Source: Pedosphaera sp.
Lineage (GTDB): Bacteria; Verrucomicrobiota; Verrucomicrobiia; Limisphaerales; Pedosphaeraceae
Direction of reading: 5' to 3'
DNA: 54,428 nucleotides
Assembly (NCBI GenBank): GCA_028293325.1
Contig: JAQGPA010000151.1
Coordinates: 1 to 54,428 of the forward strand
Translations under genes and position numbers: made by a program
Notes under the pieces: generated by a model
Databases searched by the model: none
Seen by the model: only the letters and a program-made list of their open reading frames with translations
Told to the model about the DNA's origin: nothing
In this document: positions 1-8,262 of the stretch, piece after piece
Layout of the letters: every line of letters starts with the position of its first letter
Position numbering within the stretch: the stretch's first letter is position 1

Positions 1-200
1 CAAGCATTACGAGGTCAAGCGAGGGTTTGTCCTGTTGCCCCGACGCTGGGTGGTGGAGCGGTCCTTTGCGTGGGCGGCCCGCTTTAGAAGGCTGACCAGA
101 GACTACGAACGGCTGGCGACAACATTGGCGGGTTATCATTGGGTTGCGTTCGCCATGCTCATGTTGAAAACCTTGTTCAGCAAAAGTGCATAACAGGCTC
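1..200 (+). mobile_element. Right end of an IS5-family insertion sequence (truncated by window edge)
   Basis: The first 193 bases encode the end of a transposase. The bases just after the stop, TAACAGGCTC, may be the right terminal inverted repeat, read inward as GAGCCTGTTA, followed by a possible TA-type target at CTAG. The left part of the element lies outside the window, so the terminal repeat and target duplication cannot be confirmed here. The transposase assignment is direct; the exact boundary is inferred. Confidence 0.65.
2..193 (+). CDS. IS5-family transposase, C-terminal 63 residues (partial)
   Basis: This open frame enters from the left edge and ends at TAA. It encodes the C-terminal end of a DDE transposase. 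The segment [12 protein letters not shown] contains the R-x3-E arrangement around the catalytic glutamate that is typical of IS5/IS4-type enzymes. It is followed by [11 protein letters not shown], also characteristic of IS5 (IS427/ISL2-like) transposases, and ends in a hydrophobic helix and KTLFSKSA. Only the fragment is visible, so whether the full gene is intact is unknown. It belongs to the mobile element and not to the neighbouring glycan genes. Confidence 0.8.
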   Translation, partial: KHYEVKRGFVLLPRRWVVERSFAWAARFRRLTRDYERLATTLAGYHWVAFAMLMLKTLFSKSA

Positions 201-580
201 TAGCCGGCTAAAGGACATCTACCCGTTGTCCTTTAGCAAAAAGCGATAAGACGGCCGGGACGGGCTATCGCCCTTACCCGCCGACACGTTGGGGACTGGT
301 TCTAAAATGAGATGCGGCGCAGGAAAACGTCCGTCGAATTTCTCTGCAGGATCAGCCAAGTTCCCACGCCAGCGACAGACAGTTGCTCCCAGCAACAACA
401 AGGACATCGCTAGGAGAAATGTCCGTTGACCGCGGAAGCGCTCCTGACGAGCGGCGCGAAAAATCACCACGCCCGCGCCGGTTATTAAATTGCCCGGTGC
501 TTTAGACAATTGCTTTTGGATCGCGCTCTGCCCGCTTTCGGGGATGTCAAAATATTCTGGATTAGGTTTAGGTTGGTCTT
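194..580. other. Intergenic stretch between IS end and GH71/99-like gene
   Basis: This 387-bp gap holds the hairpin at 208-236. It also has a minus-strand frame at 219-509 with a TTG start and one hydrophobic stretch, which I do not trust as a gene because it lacks a recognisable family and its 3' end reads into the hairpin. The promoter of the gene at 581 must lie here, but I see no clear -35/-10 pair. Confidence 0.5.
208..236. repeat. Perfect 10-bp inverted repeat (hairpin) beside the IS end
   Basis: CTAAAGGACA at 208-217 pairs perfectly with TGTCCTTTAG at 227-236 across a 9-nt loop. It lies 8 bases beyond the presumed IS end. There is no run of T after the stem on either strand, so it is not a standard intrinsic terminator. 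It may be a flanking palindrome used as an insertion target or a remnant of another element. Confidence 0.6.
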
Positions 581-1972
581 ATGGCCAAAGTTTTAAGTTT
601 ATTGTCTAAACCCAGAATTAGTTTACACGCGATGCTTGAAAGAATAAAGTTTTACACCCGTGCCGTTGTGTTGGGCATCTTTGCCTTCATTTTCTATGCC
701 GCCACTGAAGCGGTCGGACAAAATACTGGCGTGGTTTCGCCGTATAAAGACCCCGTGGTCAAAGGGGTTGATTCCACAACGCTTGATGGCAAAGTCATGT
801 GTGGTTATCAGGGCTGGTTCGGCGCACCGGGCGATGGTAGTCCGGAATCCGGCTGGCGACACTGGACAAAACATAAAGGTCCATTCATGGATGACAACGC
901 CAAGGTGGACTTGTGGCCGGATGTATCGGAATTGTCTCCCGCAGAGCGTTTCCCCACTGGCTTCAAACTGCCAGATGGCAGTCCTGCAGAAGTCTTCAGC
1001 GCCTACGTCAAGCCGACAGTGTTGCGGCATTTTCAATGGATGCAGGACTATGGCATTGACGGCGTCTTCGTTCAGCGGTTCGCCAACAGTGTGCGGACCG
1101 CGCGCAATCTGGATTATTGCAACACGGTTTTGGCCAATTGCCGTGAAGGGGCCAATCTCCATGGCAGAACGTATGCAGTCATGTATGATTTAAGCGGGTT
1201 GCCGGCTGGTCACATTGAGGACGTGATGAACGACTGGCGTGTGCTCCGCAAGAAAATGTTGATCACGGAAGACCCCGCATATCTGCACCACCGCGGCAAA
1301 CCCGTGGTGGCGGTTTGGGGGATAGGTTTCAATGATGGCCGCAAATATACTTTAGCGGAATGCCGCCGGTTGATTGAATTTTTAAAAAATGACGCCGAAG
1401 CCGGTGGTTGCACGGTCATGGTTGGCGTCCCCGCTCACTGGCGTGAGTTGGATCAAGACGCGATAAGTGATCCCCAATTGCTTGAGGTGATCAAACTAGC
1501 CGATGTGATCAGCCCTTGGACAGTCGGGCGTTACTCCAATCTTGATGGGGCCAATAAATACGCGGAGAAACTGCTTAAGCCAGATTTGGAATGGTGTCGC
1601 AAAAAAGGGATTGATTACCTGCCAGTAGTTTTCCCAGGATTCAGTTGGTATAACATGTATGGCAAAGCTTATGATCTGATTCCACGCCAGCGTGGAAAGT
1701 TTTTGTGGTCGCAATTCCAGGGGGCAAAACAAGCCGGTGCTTCGATGGTCTATGTGGCCATGTTTGACGAAGTTGACGAAGGCACCGCCATTTTTAAATG
1801 CGCCGACAACTTGCCCGTTGGAGAAAAATCAAAGTTTATAAATTATGACGGCTTAGCGAGTGACTACTATTTAAAAATGGTTGGCGCTGGTACAAAATTA
1901 ATTCGAGGCGAGACTCTAAAGGATGCAATGCCAAAGGCCCCTGCTTTCTCAAGTAAGAACGATGGGCCTTAA
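581..1972 (+). CDS. Secreted glycoside hydrolase family 71/99-like protein
   Basis: The 463-residue product resembles the GH71/99-like family, often labelled xylosidase/arabinosidase in databases; true GH99 enzymes are endo-alpha-mannosidases. Visible family marks are CGYQGWFG near residue 74, HFQWMQDYGIDGVFVQRF near 150, an MYDLSG strand near 205, FPGFSWYN near 350 and MFDEVDEGTAIF near 395, whose acidic residues are the likely active-site carboxylates. A more natural start is the ATG at 632, which opens MLERIKFYTR followed by a hydrophobic signal segment ending near AVGQ; the first 17 residues from 581 look like read-in. The same catalytic domain recurs inside the fusion at 13359-17882. This is the only confident full gene on the plus strand, and it converges on the response regulator. 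Confidence 0.85.
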   Translation: MAKVLSLLSKPRISLHAMLERIKFYTRAVVLGIFAFIFYAATEAVGQNTGVVSPYKDPVVKGVDSTTLDGKVMCGYQGWFGAPGDGSPESGWRHWTKHKGPFMDDNAKVDLWPDVSELSPAERFPTGFKLPDGSPAEVFSAYVKPTVLRHFQWMQDYGIDGVFVQRFANSVRTARNLDYCNTVLANCREGANLHGRTYAVMYDLSGLPAGHIEDVMNDWRVLRKKMLITEDPAYLHHRGKPVVAVWGIGFNDGRKYTLAECRRLIEFLKNDAEAGGCTVMVGVPAHWRELDQDAISDPQLLEVIKLADVISPWTVGRYSNLDGANKYAEKLLKPDLEWCRKKGIDYLPVVFPGFSWYNMYGKAYDLIPRQRGKFLWSQFQGAKQAGASMVYVAMFDEVDEGTAIFKCADNLPVGEKSKFINYDGLASDYYLKMVGAGTKLIRGETLKDAMPKAPAFSSKNDGP

Positions 1973-2070
1973 TATTGGATATTCCTTGCAACGCGGCATG
2001 GCGTTTTCCGCGCCGTTATGGAAATCCAAAAAGTGGCACAAACCACAGCCAGCACTGAATTAGAAACGAG
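1973..2070. other. Convergent intergenic gap with a short GC hairpin
   Basis: The plus-strand gene ending at 1972 and the minus-strand gene ending at 2071 converge here. CGCGG at 1992-1996 can pair with CCGCG at 2008-2012, or GGCG at 2000-2003 with CGCC at 2011-2014. Neither is followed by a T tract, so a terminator role is possible but weakly supported. Confidence 0.3.
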
Positions 2071-2697
2071 TTACTCGGCCATGTGTTTGGCGACCGCCTC
2101 AACCCGGCTGCGCACGTGCATTTTTTGGCAAATGTTTTTGGCATGGGTGCGAACGGTTTCGGATGCGATGTTCAACTTGTCGCCAATCTCTTTATAAATA
2201 AATCCTTCGGACAACAAATCGAGCACTTCGCGCTCCCGCCGCGTCAGGTTTTCCGTCTCGCTGTCGGAAGGTCCCAACAAATGGAAATGTTTGACTACTT
2301 TCCGCGCGATGTGAGTGGACAACGCCGAACCGCCACTGTGGACGTCACGAATGGAGGCGAGCAACTGTTCCGGCGGGCAGGATTTGACCAAATAGCCGCT
2401 AGCTCCAGCTTTTAGTGCCCGGAAGATGCGCTCGCTATCCTCATAAACTGTGACCATGATGATTTGCATGTCCGGCAGAACTTTTTTTATTTCAACCACG
2501 CACTGGATGCCGGACATGCCCGGCAGCTTGATGTCCATCAGGACAACATCCGGCTTTTTCTCCAAGATTTTTGGTAACGCATTTTCAGCGGAAGCATAAA
2601 CTGCAAGGCACTTGATATCCGAAGCGGTTTCAAGGGTTCGAACCAGCTCCTCCCGCAACCCTCGATCATCTTCAACAATAATCACTGTTTTTTTCAT
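2071..2697 (-). CDS. LuxR/NarL-family two-component response regulator
   Basis: This is a 208-residue DNA-binding response regulator. The receiver begins MKKTVIIVEDD with the acidic pocket. The phospho-acceptor aspartate is in VVLMDIKLPGMSG (about residue 55 from this start), and the conserved lysine is in GYLVKS. The C-terminal LuxR helix-turn-helix starts LTRREREVLDLLSEG and continues through SETVRTHAKNICQKM. I chose the ATG at 2697; a GTG at 2712 would add MAVLF. The gene follows the histidine kinase by 26 bp and is almost certainly its partner. Being at the downstream end of a secreted-glycosidase run, it plausibly regulates that cluster, but this is inferred from position. Confidence 0.93.
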   Translation of the reverse strand: MKKTVIIVEDDRGLREELVRTLETASDIKCLAVYASAENALPKILEKKPDVVLMDIKLPGMSGIQCVVEIKKVLPDMQIIMVTVYEDSERIFRALKAGASGYLVKSCPPEQLLASIRDVHSGGSALSTHIARKVVKHFHLLGPSDSETENLTRREREVLDLLSEGFIYKEIGDKLNIASETVRTHAKNICQKMHVRSRVEAVAKHMAE

Positions 2698-2723
2698 AAA
2701 CAAAACTGCCACTCGTGTGTAAT

Positions 2724-4451
2724 TTAAGTTTGCCCATCAGCGGCTCGCGGATAATTTTTGCCGGGTTGCTTGTCGATGGATTTTAGCTTCATGCTCATTT
2801 GGATTGCAGTTCCTTTGTCAGGCTGACTTTCAATAATACAACTGCCACCAATGTCGCTCAACCGCTGCTTCATATTGGCCAATCCGTTCCCGACAGTATT
2901 GTCCACCGGCTTAAAACCGTGCCCGTCGTCGCGAACTGTGATGGCCAGTAAATCATTCGTAAATTTGATGGTGATCGTGACTTCTGCTGCCCCGGCATGT
3001 TTGATTACGTTATGCACCGCCTCCTGCACCGCCATGCTGATGTTATGACGGGTTTGGCTGGAAACTTGAACATCACATGGCAAATCCCCCACATAAAAGC
3101 GGCATCGGAACTGTGCCTGATCACATAATTGGTTTACTATCTGGCAGAGGTAATTCCCGAGTTCATCCAGATTATCATTTTCTGGATCCACCGCCCAAAC
3201 CGTCTCATACAGCGCGGCCACCAATTCCCGCGACATTTTGGAAATCCGGTCAAATTCAGCGCGCGCCATTGCGGGAAAAGTTTGGTTATCCTGAGCACGT
3301 GAACTCACCATTGAAATTTGAGTTACCCGCGCACCCAAACCATCATGAATATCATGGGCGATGCGCAGCCGTTCCTGTTCTAGCGCCTGTTGATTTTTCA
3401 GGATTGCAACTTCACGCCGCATGCGATTCCAGAGAACATAACGCCAGCTGCCAATCGCCAGCACGGTGATCGAAACCAGAACCATGCCCCAAAACCACGT
3501 CGCCCTCCAAAATGGCTGCGGTACAAAAACCGACAACGAAGCTTCGGCACCGGTTGGCTTGCCCATGGTATCAACACCAATTATCCGAAATCGAAAATCT
3601 CCAGCTGGCAAATTCAGATACCTGGTCGTATGATAATCGCCTACTCCAACGCTATACATTTCGTTCCATTCGATCACCAGATTATCACCGGGAGTGACCG
3701 CTGGGTCAACTGCAGCCAGATTGCGCCATTCCGCATGAGCCGCAATGTCTTCGTCTATTATCGCAAAAGCTCTTGTTTGGGAATCATGACCGATTTTTAC
3801 GATTTTCGCCATGCTCAAATGAACGCCATCACGCATCCATCCCGGCACAGACTGATTGGTGGTCACGTCTGGCAAATGATCAAGCGGCGTCTGGAGCAAA
3901 ACCACCGGCGACGCATTGCTTGGTTGCTTTGACAGAACCAAATTGGCCACCGCATAAATGCCAAGCGTAGCCGGCGGCCCGGCGGAAGAGATCAAAACCA
4001 TGACTTGGGAGGCTTGCGGCGGCACAACCACCGTTTCCCGGCGATGAGTGAGCGGAGACGTGTTTAGAGAACCATTCCAACCCGCGCTCTCTCCCCTAAC
4101 TGGAAAAATCGTGTGACTCACCGCGTCGCCTGAGGTGTTGAAAAAGCGAAGTTCCAGAAACATATGCCCGTTGCCTGAATTCCACTCGCTTTCGTATCCG
4201 TCCAACCGGCTCCGAATCCTGACTGGCTGGGCGTTCGTATTTTCACCAAAATCAAAGACGGTATCGCTAGGAAACGCCCCAAGTTTTACTTCCCTTTCAC
4301 GACGAAATGGTACTTGCTTGCCATCCACGGTTACCGAACGAATCTCAAGTGCATTGCTCACCTTCTTCGAAGGTGATTGTTGCGCCAACGAACAAAATAC
4401 AATGCCTATCGTCAAGATGGAGGCAGCAAAAATATTTCCAAATTTGAGCAT
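2724..4451 (-). CDS. Sensor histidine kinase (HisKA_3/HATPase) with Y_Y_Y-type periplasmic domain
   Basis: The 575-residue protein has a signal peptide at 1-23. A periplasmic part follows, ending in a Y_Y_Y-like Ig module (residues about 225-310, HTTRYLNLPAGDFRFRI), then one membrane helix (about 317-340) and a HisKA_3 dimerisation helix with phospho-acceptor H369 in RIAHDIHDGLG. The HATPase_c domain shows the N box (NISMAVQEAVHNVIKHA), VRDDGHGF and GNGLANMKQRL. In many glycan-sensing kinases of this build the Y_Y_Y module follows a seven-blade or longer propeller. Here the ligand part is only about 200 residues, with no propeller repeats visible. It forms a pair with the regulator at 2071-2697. 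The ligand is unknown; a mono- or oligosaccharide is a reasonable guess from the neighbouring glycosidases. Confidence 0.9.
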   Translation of the reverse strand: MLKFGNIFAASILTIGIVFCSLAQQSPSKKVSNALEIRSVTVDGKQVPFRREREVKLGAFPSDTVFDFGENTNAQPVRIRSRLDGYESEWNSGNGHMFLELRFFNTSGDAVSHTIFPVRGESAGWNGSLNTSPLTHRRETVVVPPQASQVMVLISSAGPPATLGIYAVANLVLSKQPSNASPVVLLQTPLDHLPDVTTNQSVPGWMRDGVHLSMAKIVKIGHDSQTRAFAIIDEDIAAHAEWRNLAAVDPAVTPGDNLVIEWNEMYSVGVGDYHTTRYLNLPAGDFRFRIIGVDTMGKPTGAEASLSVFVPQPFWRATWFWGMVLVSITVLAIGSWRYVLWNRMRREVAILKNQQALEQERLRIAHDIHDGLGARVTQISMVSSRAQDNQTFPAMARAEFDRISKMSRELVAALYETVWAVDPENDNLDELGNYLCQIVNQLCDQAQFRCRFYVGDLPCDVQVSSQTRHNISMAVQEAVHNVIKHAGAAEVTITIKFTNDLLAITVRDDGHGFKPVDNTVGNGLANMKQRLSDIGGSCIIESQPDKGTAIQMSMKLKSIDKQPGKNYPRAADGQT

Positions 4452-4695
4452 ACAGCTGTCTGGCTTAAGAAGTCTATCTCACCAAATTCTGTTGACCAAG
4501 TTCTGTTTTGAAAAAGCCTGGCCTTCGATTTGCCTGATAGCGGTTGTGATTAATGCCGAGCGTCTGGCTTGTTTCCGTTTTGGGGACTGCTGGAACTTGA
4601 GCACGTGAGTCAGTATGGAGAGATACGCCATGAATGGCTAACATTGAACGGAATATCCGTAAACAACAACCCGAAATCAAGGCAAGGCCACCCAG

Positions 4696-5688
4696 CTATT
4701 GTGTCAGGATTTCATCGATGTTTGTCAGTTCTTCACCGGTAAAGGTCAGGTTCCGCGTCGCGCCCACGCAATCATCCACCTGGCTCACCTTGCTCGCGCC
4801 GATGAGCGCGCTCGTCACAACTTTATGGCGCAGCACCCACGCCAGCGCCATCTGCGCCAGGGTCTGCCCGCGCGATTGCGCCAGTTCATTGAGCTTTCTC
4901 GTCTTCGCCAGCAGAGCATCCGTGATGTCCGCCGGGCGCAAAAACCTCTGGTCATGGCCCGCCCGCGAATCCGCCGGAATCCCCTTGAAATAACGATCCG
5001 TCAGGATTCCCTTCGCCAATGGCGAAAAGACCGTGCAACCCACCCCCTCTTGTTCCAGCGTGGACAACAACTGCGGTTCCACCCATCGGTCCAGCATGCT
5101 ATATCGCGGTTGATGAATCAGACAGGGCGTTCCCAATTCGCGCAGGATCTTTACTGCCTGCACAGTTTCTGTTGGCGGATAGTTGGAAATACCCGCATAC
5201 AGCGCCTTGCCGCTGCGGACGGCATGCGCGAGCGCGCCCATCGTCTCCTCAAGCGGCGTGTCCGGATCCGGTCGGTGCGAATAAAAGATGTCCACGTACT
5301 CTAACCCCATTCTCTTGAGCGATTGATCCAGCGACGCCAGCAGATACTTGCGCGAACCCCATTCACCGTACGGCCCCGGCCACATATAATACCCCGCCTT
5401 CGTCGTGATGATCAGTTCATCCCGCCATTTCATCAGATCTTCACGCAGGATGCGCCCGAATGTCACCTCAGCCGCCCCGTCCGGTGGACCGTAATTGTTT
5501 GCCAAATCAAAACAGGTAATGCCTGCGTCAAAGGCCCGAAACACTATCGCCCGTGCGTTCTCATACGAATCCTTGGCCCCGTAATTATGCCAGAGCCCAA
5601 GTGAAATCAGAGGCAGCCGCACCCCAGACCGTCCACAACGGCGATATAAATCAGGTGAATGGTAACGTGAATCAGATGGTGAATACAT
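4696..5688 (-). CDS. yghZ: Aldo/keto reductase, YghZ (L-glyceraldehyde-3-phosphate reductase) type
   Basis: This 330-residue cytoplasmic NADPH-dependent aldo/keto reductase closely follows the E. coli YghZ/Gpr pattern along its length. Matching landmarks are YRRCGRSGVRLPLISLGLWHN at the start, FDLANNYGPPDGAAEVTFG, ITTKAGYYMWPGPYG, SRKYLLASLDQSLKRMGLEY and VDIFYSHR. The catalytic tetrad is visible as the D of FDLANNY, the Y of NNYG, the K of TTKAG and the H of YSHR. YghZ reduces L-glyceraldehyde 3-phosphate and methylglyoxal, so a detoxifying or sugar-salvage role is likely. It lies between a GH92 gene and the sensor kinase on the same strand, with gaps of 92 and 244 bp, so it may have its own promoter. 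The precise substrate here is not proven. Confidence 0.9.
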   Translation of the reverse strand: MYSPSDSRYHSPDLYRRCGRSGVRLPLISLGLWHNYGAKDSYENARAIVFRAFDAGITCFDLANNYGPPDGAAEVTFGRILREDLMKWRDELIITTKAGYYMWPGPYGEWGSRKYLLASLDQSLKRMGLEYVDIFYSHRPDPDTPLEETMGALAHAVRSGKALYAGISNYPPTETVQAVKILRELGTPCLIHQPRYSMLDRWVEPQLLSTLEQEGVGCTVFSPLAKGILTDRYFKGIPADSRAGHDQRFLRPADITDALLAKTRKLNELAQSRGQTLAQMALAWVLRHKVVTSALIGASKVSQVDDCVGATRNLTFTGEELTNIDEILTQ

Positions 5689-5780
5689 AGTTTGTTCAGT
5701 CTAATGTAAAACTGTTTGTTCTCTCAAATAATTTTTTAAATCAGCCGTTCCTGTTAGTCATAATAAACTGAAGATAATTT

Positions 5781-8222
5781 CTAGATACTATGCGGTGTTT
5801 TAATACGCCGCAACACGTTCTCCGAATATTCGAGACCTCTGCAAAAGCACTTTTGTAGAGGTCTCAACATATGCATGGTAATGTTGCCGATTATCATTGG
5901 CTGCTCAGCTGCCAAGCCCCATCCGGTGTTTGGCTTGGACCCCAATGTGAAATCGAGTTGTCCGCCTGCACCGATTTCCTCGTGGGTGACCCAACAACGA
6001 TTTAAGGGTTTGCCGTTCAACCGGGCGGATTGAATATAAATGTTTTCTGGTGAATTGTTGTGTGTGGTTATGGTAAACGCTTTGCCTTTATTGTATTTTG
6101 AGTCCAGCCGGAACGTGATTTTGTCGAAGAGGGGGCTAAAAATTTCGTAACGTGGATCCCCCGGACACGCCGGATGCAGACCGCTCGCGGCCATTACGAA
6201 CCATGATGACATTTGGCCAACATCTTCATCGCCACAAAGCCCATCTGGTCCGGGTTTGTAAGCCTCGGCGATTTTGCGCACCCATTTTTGGGTCAGCCAC
6301 GGAGCCCCGCCTCGATTGAAAAGAAATGGAATCAAATGGACCGGCTCGTTGGGATGATTATAGAAAGGATTCCATTGGGTGACATCGGGCGTGCGGTCAA
6401 AAAAATCTTCCAATTTGGCGAGGAATAACTTCTGGCCTCCCAGCAATTTTATCAGGCCAGGAACATCATAAGGAACCAGCCAACCCTGCTGATAAACACT
6501 GCACTCTTGGCAGGTTTGCTCGGTTTCCAACCCCTTCCAATCGTAGAACTGGCCGTTCTCATTAAGTGCCCGAAACCAACCTTTCCAATCGGGATTTTTC
6601 CGCCGTCCGGCTTTATCATAAATCCACGGCACATTGGGATCAAACAAACCGCGGTATTGCTGCGAGCGACTGAAGTATTGATCGGCGAGCTCTCTTCGCC
6701 CCACACCTTCGGCAAGGCGGTATGCGCTCCATGTCGCGTTCAAATTTTCCATCAGGTTCGACAAAAGGAATTTCTTGTTTAGCTGGGCCGCGTCGTGATC
6801 AATGGTGGCTGCGGCCAACAGAACCGCTTTGTTGACGTCGTAGTTGCGAATGCCCTTTTGCCATGCGTCATTAATCACGATGACGGCGGGGCTCCCATTC
6901 ATGCACCCACTATAGGCGTTGAAAATTTCCCACCGATCAAAGTAACCGGTGCCATTTTGGTCCGCGAGCTCGATGAAAGAATTGATCATGTCGTTGACGG
7001 TTTCAGGAGCGATGATCGTGAGCAGCGGAAAAGTGCTGCGATAGACATCCCAACCGCTAAATATCGTGCGCTTGGTGAACGCTTTCGTCTTGTGCACCTT
7101 GCCTTCGCCGCCAGGGTAGTCGCCGTTCACATCGGCAAAGATACGAGGATCAATGAGTGTGTGGTAAAGCGCGGTATAAAACACAGTTTTTTGATCCTCA
7201 GTGCCGCCGGACACTTCCATGCGCGTCAATTCGTTGGACCAAAGCTTGCGGGCTTTCTGCCGGACGCCGTCGAAATCCCAGCCGGGGATCTCCGCCAATA
7301 GATTGTTTCGGGCACCTTCAATGCTGACGAAGGAAATCCCGACCTTCATATTCACCTGCTCGTCACCCTTGGTTGGAAATTCAGTATAAAATCCAAGATG
7401 AGAACCTTCCCCTTCGCGTTGGTTTGGCAATATCCTGGCATTACGACAGGCTTCGGCAAACCAAGCCTGCCCCAGCGCATCATGATAGTTTTTGCCTTGC
7501 GGCATCTCCGCGCTCCAAAGGCCAACATCCGTCAATGGCTTGCTGAACTCCGCATGAAAATAGAAAGTGTAATCTACTTTGCCCACGCCGTGGCCCCAAC
7601 CGCCGCCGTCGGGCGTGCAGACAATTGTTCCCTCAATCGCACGGTCATTGACGACCTTCACCGTCTGCTTTAAGGATGTGCCGCCCACCCGGCGTGCGAG
7701 ATCAATCTGAATCCGCGAACTTTTATTTTCTGGAAAAGTAAAGCGCAACATACCACTGTGCGGCGCAGCAGTGACTTCGGCGCGGATTTTATAATCCTCC
7801 AGCGTAACAGCGTAATAGCCAGTTCGAGCTACTTCAGTGCTGTTGGAGAAACTTGAAAGATATCCCGATCCCGGATGATCGGTTTCACCATACCAAGTTT
7901 TGATCGGCCCCGTGGTCGGCATTACCAGAAAATTTCCCAAGTCTCCATACCAACCAATTCCGCTCATATGAATGAAACTAAAGCCTTGAATCGTCTTGTC
8001 CTGGTGGCGGTAGCCAGAACCATTATCACCACCGGTGACTGTGTCGGGACTCAGTTGAATCATTCCACCGGGAGTGGTCGCGCCCGGAAAGGTCTTCCCG
8101 GCGTGTCCTGTCCCAACGAAGGGGTCAACATAATCAACCGCTTCTTTGGCGAGGAGGGCTTCCGACCCGCTGTAGGCCGTCAAGAAACAAAGGAAATACA
8201 AGCAGGGATGGCTTTTTTTCAT
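5781..8222 (-). CDS. GH92 family alpha-mannosidase (secreted), altered C-terminus
   Basis: This 813-residue secreted enzyme of family GH92 would be a calcium-dependent exo-alpha-mannosidase. It starts with a signal peptide (MKKSHPCLYFLCFLTAYSGSEA) and the family opening DYVDPFVGTGHAGKTFPGATTP. The catalytic acid is the E of HPNEPVH near residue 625, and the general-base acidic pair is in GDEDVGQMSSWF near 665. The beta-sandwich then closes as LNGKPLNRCWVTHEEIG and LGSKPNTGWG, where most family members end. About 40 further residues follow, and part of them is encoded by a 34-bp palindrome (5832-5865), so the C-terminus seems to have been extended by an insertion. It follows the acetylesterase gene by 40 bp, pointing to one transcript with the second GH92 gene further upstream. 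Confidence 0.93.
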   Translation of the reverse strand: MKKSHPCLYFLCFLTAYSGSEALLAKEAVDYVDPFVGTGHAGKTFPGATTPGGMIQLSPDTVTGGDNGSGYRHQDKTIQGFSFIHMSGIGWYGDLGNFLVMPTTGPIKTWYGETDHPGSGYLSSFSNSTEVARTGYYAVTLEDYKIRAEVTAAPHSGMLRFTFPENKSSRIQIDLARRVGGTSLKQTVKVVNDRAIEGTIVCTPDGGGWGHGVGKVDYTFYFHAEFSKPLTDVGLWSAEMPQGKNYHDALGQAWFAEACRNARILPNQREGEGSHLGFYTEFPTKGDEQVNMKVGISFVSIEGARNNLLAEIPGWDFDGVRQKARKLWSNELTRMEVSGGTEDQKTVFYTALYHTLIDPRIFADVNGDYPGGEGKVHKTKAFTKRTIFSGWDVYRSTFPLLTIIAPETVNDMINSFIELADQNGTGYFDRWEIFNAYSGCMNGSPAVIVINDAWQKGIRNYDVNKAVLLAAATIDHDAAQLNKKFLLSNLMENLNATWSAYRLAEGVGRRELADQYFSRSQQYRGLFDPNVPWIYDKAGRRKNPDWKGWFRALNENGQFYDWKGLETEQTCQECSVYQQGWLVPYDVPGLIKLLGGQKLFLAKLEDFFDRTPDVTQWNPFYNHPNEPVHLIPFLFNRGGAPWLTQKWVRKIAEAYKPGPDGLCGDEDVGQMSSWFVMAASGLHPACPGDPRYEIFSPLFDKITFRLDSKYNKGKAFTITTHNNSPENIYIQSARLNGKPLNRCWVTHEEIGAGGQLDFTLGSKPNTGWGLAAEQPMIIGNITMHMLRPLQKCFCRGLEYSENVLRRIKTPHSI
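5832..5865. repeat. 34-bp near-perfect palindrome resembling abutted IS termini
   Basis: Two 16-base arms, GAGACCTCTGCAAAAG (5832-5847) and CTTTTGTAGAGGTCTC (5850-5865), are reverse complements with a single mismatch and a 2-base centre. The arm resembles the GAGACCTTTGCAAAA type of terminal repeat I recall from IS5-family (IS1106-like) elements. It lies inside the 3' end of the GH92 gene and encodes part of its unusual tail. It may be a collapsed or minimal non-autonomous element; that is inference. Confidence 0.75.
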
Positions 8223-8262
8223 TTATTTTTGGAATCAAAAAAGAATCCAGCCGGCTCGCTTT

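Noticed and set aside
219..509. Minus-strand frame of 96 codons with a hydrophobic stretch
   Set aside because: TTG start, no recognisable family, and its 3' end runs into a hairpin at 208-236. Not enough support for a gene.
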